Positions 10,265 to 19,226 of a stretch of DNA of 52,068 nucleotides are shown here, in pieces. The translations under genes were made by a program, and so were the position numbers. The stretch is from Dyella flagellata (GTDB taxonomy: Bacteria > Pseudomonadota > Gammaproteobacteria > Xanthomonadales > Rhodanobacteraceae), in NCBI RefSeq assembly GCF_030160275.1, contig NZ_BSOA01000007.1, positions 1 through 52,068 on the forward strand. The letters are read 5' to 3'. Positions within the stretch are counted from its first letter, which is position 1; every line of letters starts with the position of its first letter. The notes under the pieces were generated by a model. That model was given only the letters and a program-made list of their open reading frames with translations. It had not been told where the DNA came from and did not search any database.

Positions 10265-10389
10265 GGGGCGTCCGAAAGGGATCTATGGACTGTCACGCTA
10301 ACGCTGCTCGGCAGTGATGGGAAATGGCTGCTGAGACGGAAGATATGGCTGTTTGGCATAGGTTTCGCCGTCCAAAAGCAGGGACTTAT

Positions 10390-10405
10390 AGATGTATAGA
10401 CGTCC
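10390..10405. promoter_or_regulatory. Candidate sulfur-regulon operator (met-box-like) at cysG/cysB
   Basis: AGATGTAT directly followed by AGACGTCC. Read on the minus strand it gives three abutting octamers: GGACGTCT, ATACATCT, ATAAGTCC. The tandem octamer layout resembles MetJ met-boxes (AGACGTCT), and a close copy precedes cysJ. It lies about 125 bases upstream of the cysG start and 158 upstream of cysB. Which protein binds it is unknown. Confidence 0.45.
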
Positions 10406-10562
10406 AAATAACGCTGTGTTAAGGTCGATCGACCACCGGCACAGAGGCCGGCAAGTGTGTGGAGATCGTGATGAAACGCCGTTCAGGGTGGTTCGTAAGC
10501 TGTATGTGTTTTGGCCTGCGTCAAGCACAGCCCTGCACGCGATTTTCTCCGGAGCCGATCTC

Positions 10563-11570
10563 ATGACCCTTACGCAACTTCGCTACATCGTCGCCATCGC
10601 CGACGCCGGCCTTAACATCACCCTTGCCGCCGACAACGTCCATGCCACCCAGTCCGGCATCAGCAAGCAGCTCAAGCAGCTGGAGGGCGAGTTGGGTTTC
10701 CAGGTGTTCACCCGCCGTGGCAAGAGCCTGGATGCGGTTACCCCGGCCGGCGCACAGGTGCTGGAACGGGCTCGCACCATCCTGCACGAGGCGCGCAACA
10801 TCCGCGCATTGGCCGCCAACCTGCGCGAAGAAGCGCAGGGCGAGCTGTCGGTGGCGACCACGCACACCCAGGCACGCTTCGTCCTGCCTGAGGCCATCGC
10901 CCGCCTGAAGCAGCATTACCCCGAGCTGGGTGTGCACATTCGCCCGCAAGGCGAAGGCCGCATCATCAGCCTGTTCGAAAGCGGCGAGGTAGACCTGGCG
11001 ATCGTCAGCACCAGCGGCCAGGCGCCGGAGGGCGGCATCGCGGTGCCTTTGTTCCGCTGGTACCGCCGTGCCGTCGTGCCCAATGGCCATCCGTTGGCCA
11101 AGCTTGGGCGCCCCCTGCGAATCCAGGACCTGGCCGAATACCCGCTGGTCAGCTACGAATCCTCTCTGCAGCCTGAATCCTCCTTGCGCAGGGCGTTTTC
11201 GGCGGTGGACCTGAACCCGCGCATCGCCTGCACCTCGGTAGACGCTGATCTCATCAAAACCTACGTGCTCGCTGGCCTGGGCGTGGGCATCCTGGCCGAA
11301 ATGGCGATCACCCCGGCCGATACGCGCGAGCTGGTCACGCTCGATATCGATACCTTGTTGCCGGTCTGCACCAGCTGGATGGTGCTGCGCCGTGACCATG
11401 TGCTGCGCAGCTACGTGGCGCAATTCGCGCGTCTGGTGGCGCCGCAGGTCGATGAGGCGGAATTGCGCCGGGTCGTGGCGGGCTACGCCGAGCCGAAGTG
11501 GCCGACGGCTCCGCTATGGAGCGAGCTTCAGCAGCGCAACGTGCGACGTACGGTGAATCGCGCGGCGTAG
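10563..11570 (+). CDS. cysB: LysR-family sulfur regulator CysB
   Basis: The 335-residue protein starts MTLTQLRYIVAIADAGLNIT. It has the winged helix-turn-helix at residues 1-60 (ATQSGISKQLKQLE) and a CysB-type effector domain with TTHTQARFVLPEAI, the part that binds N-acetylserine or sulfate in known CysB/Cbl proteins. In enterobacteria CysB activates sulfate uptake and reduction genes, exactly the genes that surround it here. ATG at 10563 follows GGAG (10551-10554). It is divergent from cysG. The TAG stop (11568-11570) is part of the GTAG head of a REP repeat. Confidence 0.9.
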   Translation: MTLTQLRYIVAIADAGLNITLAADNVHATQSGISKQLKQLEGELGFQVFTRRGKSLDAVTPAGAQVLERARTILHEARNIRALAANLREEAQGELSVATTHTQARFVLPEAIARLKQHYPELGVHIRPQGEGRIISLFESGEVDLAIVSTSGQAPEGGIAVPLFRWYRRAVVPNGHPLAKLGRPLRIQDLAEYPLVSYESSLQPESSLRRAFSAVDLNPRIACTSVDADLIKTYVLAGLGVGILAEMAITPADTRELVTLDIDTLLPVCTSWMVLRRDHVLRSYVAQFARLVAPQVDEAELRRVVAGYAEPKWPTAPLWSELQQRNVRRTVNRAA

Positions 11571-11634
11571 GCTGGGATGCTAATCCCAGCTTTCTCCATG
11601 GCATCCCGATGCTGGGATTGTCATCCCAGCCTAC
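11567..11634. repeat. GTAG-headed REP pair between cysB and sat-cysC
   Basis: Two facing units: GTAGGCTGGGATGCTAATCC from 11567 and the mirror unit ending CATCCCAGCCTAC at 11634. It sits between convergent genes. The head supplies the cysB stop codon, and the far end is 7 bases from the stop of sat-cysC on the other strand. Confidence 0.88.
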
Positions 11635-11641
11635 CAAAGGT

Positions 11642-13387
11642 CTAAGCCAGCGCCTGGGTTTGCAGCCACTCCCATACCTTGTCGGCCGCTTCGCTCACCG
11701 ATACCTGGCTGGTATCGATGCGCAGCTCCGGCGCCACCGGCGTTTCGTAGGGATCGTCGATGCCGGTGAAGCCCTTGATCTTGCCGGCGCGGGCTGCCGC
11801 ATACAGGCCCTTGCGGTCGCGCGCTTCGCAGATCTCCAGCGGCGTAGAGACATGGATTTCCACGAAGCGTCCATGCGCTTCCACCAGTTGTCGCGCCTCG
11901 GTGCGTGCACTGGCGTAGGGTGCGATCGGCGCGCAGATCACAATGCCGCCATGGCGCACCACTTCGCTGGCGACGAAGCCGATGCGGGTGATGTTGGCGT
12001 CGCGATCCTCGCGCGAAAACCCGAGCCCCTTCGACAAATGCCGGCGCACTTCATCGCCATCCAGGATGGTCACGGGACGGCTGCTGGTCTCCAGCAGGCG
12101 CGCCAATACGGCTTGCGCGAGCGTGGATTTGCCTGAGCCGGAAAGGCCGGTGAAGAACAGCGAAAATCCCTGTCGTTGCTGGGCCGGGTGACGTTCGCGC
12201 AGGATCTTCACCACGTCCGGAAAGGTGAACCATTCGGGGATCGCTTCACCGGTCTGCAGCCGGCGCCGCAACTCGGTGCCGGAGATGTCGCGCACTTCGT
12301 CTTCCGGCTGCACTTCCGTTTGCGGCACATAAACATCGCGATTGGCGGCGTAGACCATGGCCGGGAAGGGCACGATCTCGATGCCCAGTTCAGCCTGGTG
12401 CCTGGCCAGCAGATGCTGCGCGGCGTAGGGATCGTAGAACGGCTTGCCCTGCGAATCCTTGCCTGGACCGGCATGATCGCGTCCGACGATGAAGTGGCTG
12501 GCGCCATAGTTCTTGCGGATGATCGCATGCCACAGCGCTTCACGCGGACCGCCCATGCGCATCGCCAGCGGCAGCAGCGAAAGAGTGGCGTGATCTTGCG
12601 GATAATGCTTCAGCAGCGCGCGGTAGCAGCGCACCCGCGTGTAGTGATCGACATCGCCCGGCTTGGTACGCCCCACCGATGGCTGAATCAGCAGCTTCGC
12701 ACCCACTTGTTCGGCTGCCCGCAAGGTCAGTTCGCGATGCGCGCGGTGCATCGGGTTGCGCGTCTGGAACGCCACGATGCGATGCCAGCCATGCTGGTGG
12801 AACCAGTCGCGCAATTCGCGCGGGCTACGGCGCAGCGAGGAGAAATCGTAATGCGCCGGTGGCTGGATGCCTTGCAGGCGTCCGCCCAGATAGACCGAGC
12901 CGGTGCGGTCCAGCAGTTCGGCTACGCCTGGGTGCGTGCGATCGGTAGTGCCGAAAACTTGGCGCGCTTCGGCGATGCGATCGGGAAAATAGACGTCTTC
13001 CACCGTCAGCACCGCCAGCGGCGTACCCTGCGTGTCGTTGAGGCTGATTTGAGCGTTCTCCGTCAACTTCGCCGCAAAGGCTTCGTCGACGTCGAGCGTG
13101 ATCGGGATCGGCCATAAGCTACCGTCCGCCAGCCGCATCTCGCTTACCACGCGATCGTAGTCGGCGCGTCCCAGAAAACCCTGCAGAGGTGAGAAGCCGC
13201 CGTTGAGCAGCAGTTCCAGGTCGCACAGCTGGCGCTGATTGAGCGTCCACTGCGGCAGCGACGCGCTGCGCCGCTTCAACGCTTCGGCTTCGGCAGCCGG
13301 AAGATACAGCTCGCGCAGCACGCCGCCATGCGGCGCAACCAGCGCTTCAAGTTCGGCCGAAGCTAGTTCGGCGGCGAGAGCTTTCAT
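11642..13387 (-). CDS. sat-cysC: Bifunctional ATP sulfurylase / APS kinase
   Basis: The 581-residue protein joins two enzymes. Residues 1-390 are a Sat-type ATP sulfurylase with QTRNPMHRAH (the HxxH motif) and GRDHAG. The rest is an APS kinase with the P-loop GLSGSGKST, DGDEVRRHLSKGLGFS and the KGFTGIDDPYE loop. Together they turn sulfate and ATP into PAPS. This replaces the CysD/CysN GTPase type of ATP sulfurylase common in gammaproteobacteria. It is the last gene of the cysJ-cysI-cysH-sat operon, 52 bases after cysH. The kinase fits the PAPS-type reductase encoded beside it. Confidence 0.94.
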   Translation of the reverse strand: MKALAAELASAELEALVAPHGGVLRELYLPAAEAEALKRRSASLPQWTLNQRQLCDLELLLNGGFSPLQGFLGRADYDRVVSEMRLADGSLWPIPITLDVDEAFAAKLTENAQISLNDTQGTPLAVLTVEDVYFPDRIAEARQVFGTTDRTHPGVAELLDRTGSVYLGGRLQGIQPPAHYDFSSLRRSPRELRDWFHQHGWHRIVAFQTRNPMHRAHRELTLRAAEQVGAKLLIQPSVGRTKPGDVDHYTRVRCYRALLKHYPQDHATLSLLPLAMRMGGPREALWHAIIRKNYGASHFIVGRDHAGPGKDSQGKPFYDPYAAQHLLARHQAELGIEIVPFPAMVYAANRDVYVPQTEVQPEDEVRDISGTELRRRLQTGEAIPEWFTFPDVVKILRERHPAQQRQGFSLFFTGLSGSGKSTLAQAVLARLLETSSRPVTILDGDEVRRHLSKGLGFSREDRDANITRIGFVASEVVRHGGIVICAPIAPYASARTEARQLVEAHGRFVEIHVSTPLEICEARDRKGLYAAARAGKIKGFTGIDDPYETPVAPELRIDTSQVSVSEAADKVWEWLQTQALA

Positions 13388-13439
13388 AGGGATTCCTTGA
13401 ATCGGGCAGTATTTGGTTCTTGAGTGTTATGGGTATCGC

Positions 13440-14162
13440 TTACACGTCCAGATGCAACCCGCATTCGCGCTTGATGCCGAAAAAGCGGGTGTCCTCCTCG
13501 CGCATGCCGGGTTCCCAGCGGCGCGTGGTATGCGTATCGCCGATCGAGACGTAACCCTGGTCCCACAAGGGGTGATAGGGCAGGTCGTGACGGCGCAGGT
13601 ACATGCCGACGTCGCGGTCGGTCCAGTCGACGATCGGGTGCACCTTCCAGTGTCCGTGCCGGCGATCCAGTACCGGCGCTGCGGCGCGGCTCAACGATTG
13701 CTGGCGGCGCAAGCCCGCGAACCACGTGCCGGCGCCCAGCTCGGTCAAGACGCGCTGCATGGGTTCCACTTTGGCGAGCCGGTTGTAGTGATCGAGTCCT
13801 TCACGCCCCTGGTTCCACAGTTCGCCATGCCGGGCTTCGAGCCATGCGGAGGAAAGGCTAGGGTGGACAACGTGGAGATTGAGCGAAAGGCGTTCGGTCA
13901 ATTCGTCGATAAAGCGATACGTTTCGGGAAACAGGTAGCCGGTGTCGATGACGATGACTGGAATGCCTGGCGCGCGCAATGACAGCAAGTGCAGCGACAC
14001 CGCCGACTGCGCGCCGAAGCTGGACGAGAGCACGTGCTGGCCGGGCAGCTGTTCCAGCGCCCAATCAACGCGTGCTTCCGCGCCGAGCGCGAGCAGCTTG
14101 GCTTCGAGCTTGTCGCGTGCGCGCGGGTCGTGCGCCGCTTGCTCGGGCGTGGGCAGGTTCAT
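13440..14162 (-). CDS. cysH: PAPS reductase CysH
   Basis: This 240-residue protein has the PP-loop motif [10 protein letters not shown], the DTGYLFPET segment and the C-terminal ECGLH with the catalytic cysteine. It lacks the paired cysteines that hold the [4Fe-4S] cluster of APS reductases; the ECGLH cysteine is the only cysteine I see. It should therefore reduce PAPS with thioredoxin, releasing sulfite. This agrees with the APS kinase in the next gene. Its ATG overlaps the cysI stop (ATGA), indicating translational coupling. Confidence 0.95.
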   Translation of the reverse strand: MNLPTPEQAAHDPRARDKLEAKLLALGAEARVDWALEQLPGQHVLSSSFGAQSAVSLHLLSLRAPGIPVIVIDTGYLFPETYRFIDELTERLSLNLHVVHPSLSSAWLEARHGELWNQGREGLDHYNRLAKVEPMQRVLTELGAGTWFAGLRRQQSLSRAAAPVLDRRHGHWKVHPIVDWTDRDVGMYLRRHDLPYHPLWDQGYVSIGDTHTTRRWEPGMREEDTRFFGIKRECGLHLDV

Positions 14163-15856
14163 GCGAAAACCTCTGCGTCGATAGCGTGGCGCGCCGATGG
14201 CAATACGCCGCTGCGTACAAGGAAGTCGCCAAAGTGTTCGCCTTCGTTCCGCTCGGCGGCATAGCGGGCAAATAAACCATCCAGTTCGGCGAGGATCTGC
14301 GCTTCGTCGATGTTCTCGCGCACCGCGCGATTGAGCCTGCGTCCGGCGAAGTCGGCGCCCAGGCGCAAGTCATAGCGGCCGATGGCACGGCCCACCAGCG
14401 CGATTTCGCCGAGGTACGGCCGCGAGCATCCATTCGGGCACCCGGAAAGGCGCAGCAGGATCGGTTCGTCGCGTAGTCCATGACGCTCTAGCAAGGCTTC
14501 CAGCTTGGGCAGCAATTGCGGCAGATAGCGCTCGCTTTCGGCCATGGCCAGGCCGCAGGTCGGCAAGGCCACGCAGGCCACGGCGTGGCGACGGATGCCG
14601 CTGAGCCGGCGATAGCCGTCCAGCTTGTATTCGGCCACCAGCGCGTCGATGCGCTCGCGTTGCGCCGGCGGCACGTTGGCGATGGTCAGGTTCTGGTTGC
14701 ACGTGAGGCGGAAATCGCCCTGGTGCTCCTCGGCGATGGCGCGCAGGCCACTCAAATGCGGCTGTCCGGGAAGATCGGCCAGCCGGCCCGATTCGATCTG
14801 CAGGGTAAGATGCCAACGGCCATCGTCACCCTCGGTCCAGCCGTAGCGGTCGCCGTTATGGTCGAAGTGATACGGGCGAGAGGCTTGCAGCGCGAAGCCC
14901 AGGCGCCGTTCCAGCTCAGCCTTGAACGCCGACACGCCCATCCGGTCGATGGTGTATTTCAGGCGTGCGTGCTTGCGTTCCTGGCGATCGCCATGATCGC
15001 GTTGCACTTCGATCACGCCCTCGGCAGTGCGCAGCAATTGCTCCGGCTCGACGAAGCCGATCACGCTGCCAAGGCGAGGATAAGTGCTGGGATCTCCGTG
15101 GCTGGCACCCATGCCGCCGCCGACGGAGACGTTGAAGCCGAGCAGTTCGCCGCGATCGATAATGGCGATGAGACCCAGATCCTGCGCGAATACATCCACG
15201 TCATTGGTGGGCGGCACGGCGATGCCGATCTTGAACTTGCGCGGCAGATAAGTCGGGCCGTACAGCGGCTCGCTCTCTTCTTCGCCACCGGCAACCCGCT
15301 CTTCATCCAGCCATATCTCGTGATAGGCGCGCGTCTTCGGCTTCAGGTGATCCGACAAGCGTTCGGCCCAGTGATAAGCCAGGCGATGCGCCGGCGACTG
15401 CACCGGATTGACGCTGGCGACTACATTGCGGTTCACGTCGCCGCAAGCGGCGATCGTGCTGACCAAGGCCTGGTTCATCGCGGCAATCGAGCGTTTCAAG
15501 TCATGCTTGAGGATGCCGTGCAACTGGAACGTCTGCCGGGTGGTGATGCGCAGCGTGTGGTTGGCCCAAGTGCGCACGATCCGGTCGAACGACAGCCACT
15601 GCGCGGGGCTGAGCACGCCGCCGGGCAGTCGTGCGCGCACCATGAACTGGTAGGCCGGTTCGAGCTTCTGCTTGCGGCGCTCCTCGCGCAGGTCGCGATC
15701 GTCCTGTTGATAGCTGCCGTGAAACTTCAGCAACTTGTTGTCGTCCTCGCTGATCGCGCCCGTCACCGGGTCGGCCAGGCTTTCCACCAGGGTGCCGCGC
15801 AGAAAGCGGCTGTTCGCCTTGATGCGTTCGAGATCGGAGAGATTCGCTTGGCTCAT
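14159..15856 (-). CDS. cysI: Sulfite reductase hemoprotein beta subunit CysI
   Basis: The 565-residue subunit carries siroheme and a [4Fe-4S] cluster. The cluster ligands are visible in [13 protein letters not shown] and [11 protein letters not shown] (C-x5-C and C-x3-C). The substrate-side arginine region around [12 protein letters not shown] and the GDVNRNV segment are also present. It reduces sulfite to sulfide with electrons from CysJ. The longer upstream reading frame would overlap cysJ; ATG at 15856, eight bases after the cysJ stop, gives the family N-terminus. The stop overlaps the cysH start. Confidence 0.96.
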   Translation of the reverse strand: MSQANLSDLERIKANSRFLRGTLVESLADPVTGAISEDDNKLLKFHGSYQQDDRDLREERRKQKLEPAYQFMVRARLPGGVLSPAQWLSFDRIVRTWANHTLRITTRQTFQLHGILKHDLKRSIAAMNQALVSTIAACGDVNRNVVASVNPVQSPAHRLAYHWAERLSDHLKPKTRAYHEIWLDEERVAGGEEESEPLYGPTYLPRKFKIGIAVPPTNDVDVFAQDLGLIAIIDRGELLGFNVSVGGGMGASHGDPSTYPRLGSVIGFVEPEQLLRTAEGVIEVQRDHGDRQERKHARLKYTIDRMGVSAFKAELERRLGFALQASRPYHFDHNGDRYGWTEGDDGRWHLTLQIESGRLADLPGQPHLSGLRAIAEEHQGDFRLTCNQNLTIANVPPAQRERIDALVAEYKLDGYRRLSGIRRHAVACVALPTCGLAMAESERYLPQLLPKLEALLERHGLRDEPILLRLSGCPNGCSRPYLGEIALVGRAIGRYDLRLGADFAGRRLNRAVRENIDEAQILAELDGLFARYAAERNEGEHFGDFLVRSGVLPSARHAIDAEVFA

Positions 15857-15864
15857 GGCACGCC

Positions 15865-17661
15865 TCAATACACGTCGCGGGCGTAACGGCCCTGCTGGAT
15901 CAACTGGCTCAGCCAGGCTTCGGCGGCTTCGTTCGAGCGGGCGCCATGCTCGGCGACGATGGCGACCAGGGCTTTGTGCACGTCCTTGGCCATTCGATTG
16001 GCGTCGCCGCATACATACAGGTGTGCCCCGCCGTCCAGCCAGTCGTACAGCCGGCGTCCCTGTTCGACCAGTCGATGCTGGATATAGATTTTCTCGGCTT
16101 GGTCGCGCGAGAACGCCAGGTCGATACGATGCAGCTGTCCGCTCTTGAGCGCCTGCTGCCATTCCACCTGGTAGAGGAAGTCGGAATGGAAATGCGGGTT
16201 GCCGAACACCAGCCAGTTGCGTCCACCGGCGCCGCGCTCGGCGCGCTCCTGCACAAAGGCACGATACGGCGCCACACCAGTGCCCGCGCCGATCATGATG
16301 ATGTCGCGATCGTCCTGGGGCAGGCGAAAACGTTCGTTGGCCTCGATGAATACCGGTACGTTCTCGCCTTCCGCATGTTGCGCGAGATAACGGCTGGCTG
16401 CGCCCCAGCGCGCCTCGCCGTCCAATGCATAGTCGACATGACTGACGGTGAGATGCACTTCGTCGCCCACCACCGACTGGCTAGACGCGATGGAATACAG
16501 GCGCGGCGCCAGCGGACGCAGTGCGGCGACCAGCGATTCCGCGGTCCAGTCGGCGGGATGGCGGCGCAGCAGATCCAGCACCTGCCAGCGCGAGAACAGG
16601 TCGGCCAGGGCGTCGCGCGCCGTGGGCAACAGCAGCTCGCGCAACTGTGCATCGCCGCTGTGCTCGGCATGCGCAGAGAAGAAAGGACGCGTGAGCTGGG
16701 TCAGTTCGCGATGCTCGGCCAACCACGTGTGCAACGCATGTTCTTCGCTGCCGATACGAACGGCAGCATCACCATCGAGCCGCAACGTACCCAAGACGGC
16801 TTCGACCAGCGCCGCAGATTGCGTCGGCCAAATACCGAGCGCGTCGCCAGGCGCATAGTGCAGGCCGGAGCCATCCAGCGAGAATTCCAGATGGCGCACA
16901 TCGCGATCGCTGCCACGGCCGGTTATGCGCTGATTGAGCAGCAGCGGCGCCGGGAACGGTTGTTCGCGATGCCACGTCGGCGTGCTGCGCGCCGTACGCA
17001 AGGTGGTGACCTTGGCCAGCGGTGCCGAGGTCTTCAGTTGCTCGCGGGCCTGCTGCAGCGCTTGCTCTGCCCATGGCTGCGCCACGCTTTCCAGATCGAC
17101 ATCCGCTTCACCGGCTGCCAAGAGACGCTGGGCGCCGAGCGCCGCAAGACGTTCATCGAGCTGGCGGCCGATGGCGCAAAAGTTCGGATAGCTGGAGTCG
17201 CCCAGTCCAAGCACCGCGTAGCGCAGTGATTCCAGTTTGGGGGCACGGGCGCTGGCGAGGAACTCGACCAGGGCGCGTGAATCGTCCGGCGGCTCGCCAT
17301 CGCCTTGCGTACTGATCACCACGTAGAGCAGGCGCTCCTGCTTCAGTTCACGCGTCGCATACGCATCGGCTCGAACGATACGAACAGCAAGGCCGGCGGC
17401 GGAGGCGCGCCGCCCGAGATCCTCGGCCAGGCGCTTGGCGTTGCCGGTCTGGCTGCCATACAGCACGGTGAGCCGGGTTTGGGTTTCGGCGGGCGCCGCG
17501 GGTTCGGCGACTGGCCCCTTGCCGGTGAGCTGGCGTTGACCGGCGACACCCGCAAGATAGCCGGAGAGCCACAGCAGTGTCGGCGCTTCCAGCCCGTCGA
17601 TCAGACGCGCAACCAGGGGCTGCTTGTCTTCGGGCAATGGCGATAAGATGGCGGCGGTCAT
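15865..17661 (-). CDS. cysJ: Sulfite reductase flavoprotein alpha subunit CysJ
   Basis: The 598-residue NADPH-dependent flavoprotein has an FMN flavodoxin domain ([16 protein letters not shown], about residues 70-90), an FAD domain with RLYSIASSQ and a C-terminal NADPH domain ([16 protein letters not shown], then [14 protein letters not shown]) ending in RDVY as in its relatives. It passes electrons to CysI. It is the first gene of the operon. A tandem octamer motif (17677-17692) lies just upstream of its ATG and probably controls it. Confidence 0.96.
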   Translation of the reverse strand: MTAAILSPLPEDKQPLVARLIDGLEAPTLLWLSGYLAGVAGQRQLTGKGPVAEPAAPAETQTRLTVLYGSQTGNAKRLAEDLGRRASAAGLAVRIVRADAYATRELKQERLLYVVISTQGDGEPPDDSRALVEFLASARAPKLESLRYAVLGLGDSSYPNFCAIGRQLDERLAALGAQRLLAAGEADVDLESVAQPWAEQALQQAREQLKTSAPLAKVTTLRTARSTPTWHREQPFPAPLLLNQRITGRGSDRDVRHLEFSLDGSGLHYAPGDALGIWPTQSAALVEAVLGTLRLDGDAAVRIGSEEHALHTWLAEHRELTQLTRPFFSAHAEHSGDAQLRELLLPTARDALADLFSRWQVLDLLRRHPADWTAESLVAALRPLAPRLYSIASSQSVVGDEVHLTVSHVDYALDGEARWGAASRYLAQHAEGENVPVFIEANERFRLPQDDRDIIMIGAGTGVAPYRAFVQERAERGAGGRNWLVFGNPHFHSDFLYQVEWQQALKSGQLHRIDLAFSRDQAEKIYIQHRLVEQGRRLYDWLDGGAHLYVCGDANRMAKDVHKALVAIVAEHGARSNEAAEAWLSQLIQQGRYARDVY

Positions 17662-17676
17662 GGATTGGACATCCTT

Positions 17677-17692
17677 GGACGTTTAGACGTCC
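17677..17692. promoter_or_regulatory. Candidate sulfur-regulon operator upstream of cysJ
   Basis: GGACGTTT directly followed by AGACGTCC. On the minus strand it reads GGACGTCT-AAACGTCC and then, two bases on, GGATGTCC. It ends 16 bases before the cysJ ATG, where a bound protein would block transcription or translation. The same core precedes cysG/cysB, and a single copy precedes sbp. Binding protein unknown. Confidence 0.5.
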
Positions 17693-17778
17693 ATCTGAGT
17701 GAGGGGATGTTAGGACTTCGTTTTTTGGCGAAGAAATGATGGGCTGGCATATCCCAATGCCATTCCCTCCTTTCCATT

Positions 17779-17856
17779 GAGGGAAACCTCGCGGGCAGCA
17801 TGGGATCCAGGACGCTTCCCCCCCCCCTCGTCGGGCGTTCCACCGGGGTTTCCCTC
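17779..17856. repeat. Perfect inverted repeat enclosing a C10 tract, upstream of the porin
   Basis: GAGGGAAACC (17779-17788) and GGTTTCCCTC (17847-17856) are exact reverse complements 58 bases apart. A run of ten C (17818-17827) lies between them, about 70 bases before the porin start. Such homopolymers are prone to slippage. The stem lacks a T tract and is not an intrinsic terminator. A regulatory role is only a suggestion. Confidence 0.5.
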
Positions 17857-17898
17857 ACCAGTCCGTCACAGACGCCTTAACTGGCGCCGGAGCCGCCC

Positions 17899-19104
17899 AT
17901 GCCGCGACGATCCAAGCTCGCCTTTGCCGTGTCGGCCTGCGGCGCATCGGCCTTGTTGGCGGTGCTGACCCCAGCCACGGCGAGGGCGGGCGGCGATGAT
18001 TGGCTCTATCACTGGCCCACTCTCATCAAGACCAGCGACGGGACCGAGCTGGGGCTGGTGCTGCGTTATCAGTACGACGTGAACGATTTTTCGCACGACG
18101 ACAACAAGTTCGCCGATGCGCATACCAATCGCCGCAAATACCTGGGTTTCTACCTAAAGAAGCCAGGCGTGTATGACGCGACTGTGTATTACGACTTCCA
18201 GTCGAAGCAGTGGCAGGACGTATTCGCCCGCCTGCAATCCCGGGCGGTGTTGGGCGACGACTATGGCGCCCTGCGCTTTGGCCAGAGCAAGACGCCGGTG
18301 AGTTTCGAGGGCGTCACCACTTCGACCCAGACCACCTTCATCGAGTTGGCCCTGCCCTCGCAGGCGGTCTATGAGAATCGCCGTGTCGGCGTGGATTGGG
18401 CGATCCAGCGCCCGCATTGGCTGGCCAGTCTGGGTTACTACGGCAAAAGCCTGACCGGCAAGAATCGCGGGCATACGCTCGCGGCGCGCGCTGCCTGGGT
18501 GCCGATTCACGAGGCGGCGACCGTATTGCATCTGGGCATCGCCGCGTCACAAGAGCATCCCTATGGCCTGGTCAACGCACTTGGCGTGCAGCAGCCTGCA
18601 ACGGCCAGCTTCAAGACGACTCCAGAGGCCGGACTTACTGGCGTCAACTTGATCAGCTCAGGCACGCTTGCCGGCGTCAATCACATCAATCGCCTGGGGC
18701 TGGAAGAAGTCTGGATCGCCGGTCCCTGGTCAGTGCAGGGCGAATACCTGCGGGCGCAGACCCGCTTTGACCTGCCCAAGCCGCACTACAACCTGGACGG
18801 CTATTACGTCTTCGGCAGCTGGGTCCTCACGGGCGAATCGCGCCAATATCACGATGGCAACGTCAGCAACGTGATTCCTACGCGCGAATGGGGCGCGGTT
18901 GAGCTTGCGCTGCGCTATAGCGAACTGAACCTCAACGATGGACGGGTGCTTGGCGGCAGGGAGCATGACTGGACCGCGGGCGCGAACTGGTACATCGGTT
19001 CGCATCTGCGTTTGCAAGCCAACTACATCCGTGCGTTCAGCAACCGCAGGGGGCTGGTGGTCGATCCGCGCATCTTCGAATTGCGGGCCGAAATCTTTCT
19101 GTAG
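17899..19104 (+). CDS. Outer-membrane porin, Porin_O_P (OprP-like) family
   Basis: The 401-residue protein has a signal peptide (cleavage after ATARA, about residue 30). A beta-barrel pattern of alternating aromatic/polar strands follows and ends in RAEIFL with an aromatic near the C-terminus. Segments such as TNRRKYLGFYLK, YDFQSKQWQDVFARL and YGALRFGQSKTPVSFEG match the OprP/OprO anion-porin family. Such porins usually take up phosphate or polyphosphate. Between cysJ and the sulfate transporter, sulfate or a sulfonate is the likelier cargo here (inference). It is divergent from cysJ. Confidence 0.82.
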   Translation: MPRRSKLAFAVSACGASALLAVLTPATARAGGDDWLYHWPTLIKTSDGTELGLVLRYQYDVNDFSHDDNKFADAHTNRRKYLGFYLKKPGVYDATVYYDFQSKQWQDVFARLQSRAVLGDDYGALRFGQSKTPVSFEGVTTSTQTTFIELALPSQAVYENRRVGVDWAIQRPHWLASLGYYGKSLTGKNRGHTLAARAAWVPIHEAATVLHLGIAASQEHPYGLVNALGVQQPATASFKTTPEAGLTGVNLISSGTLAGVNHINRLGLEEVWIAGPWSVQGEYLRAQTRFDLPKPHYNLDGYYVFGSWVLTGESRQYHDGNVSNVIPTREWGAVELALRYSELNLNDGRVLGGREHDWTAGANWYIGSHLRLQANYIRAFSNRRGLVVDPRIFELRAEIFL

Positions 19105-19160
19105 GTCAGGGCCTAAATCTGATACGCGGGAGCCATATGGATAGAACGATCGGCGCTTTC

Positions 19161-19168
19161 AGACGTCC
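19161..19168. promoter_or_regulatory. AGACGTCC motif upstream of sbp
   Basis: A single AGACGTCC octamer 58 bases before the sbp start, identical to the core of the motifs at cysG/cysB and cysJ. A possible -10 box, TATAGT, lies at 19182-19187. The second octamer is poor here, so the site is weak on its own and rests on the shared core. Confidence 0.3.
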
Positions 19169-19226
19169 GGCCGGCCAAACCTATAGTGCAGCATGGGCGA
19201 ACCTGCCTCGAAGGAGTTTTGTGGGT

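Noticed and set aside
8816..11634. Repeated GTAGGCTGGGAT units as a possible CRISPR array
   Set aside because: Units are palindromic pairs scattered singly at gene ends, without regular spacers or cas genes; they fit REPs.
14516..15886. 456-codon open frame opposite cysI, and the similar one at 15946-17229 opposite cysJ
   Set aside because: Both lie antisense to genes with complete catalytic motifs and show no domain of their own.
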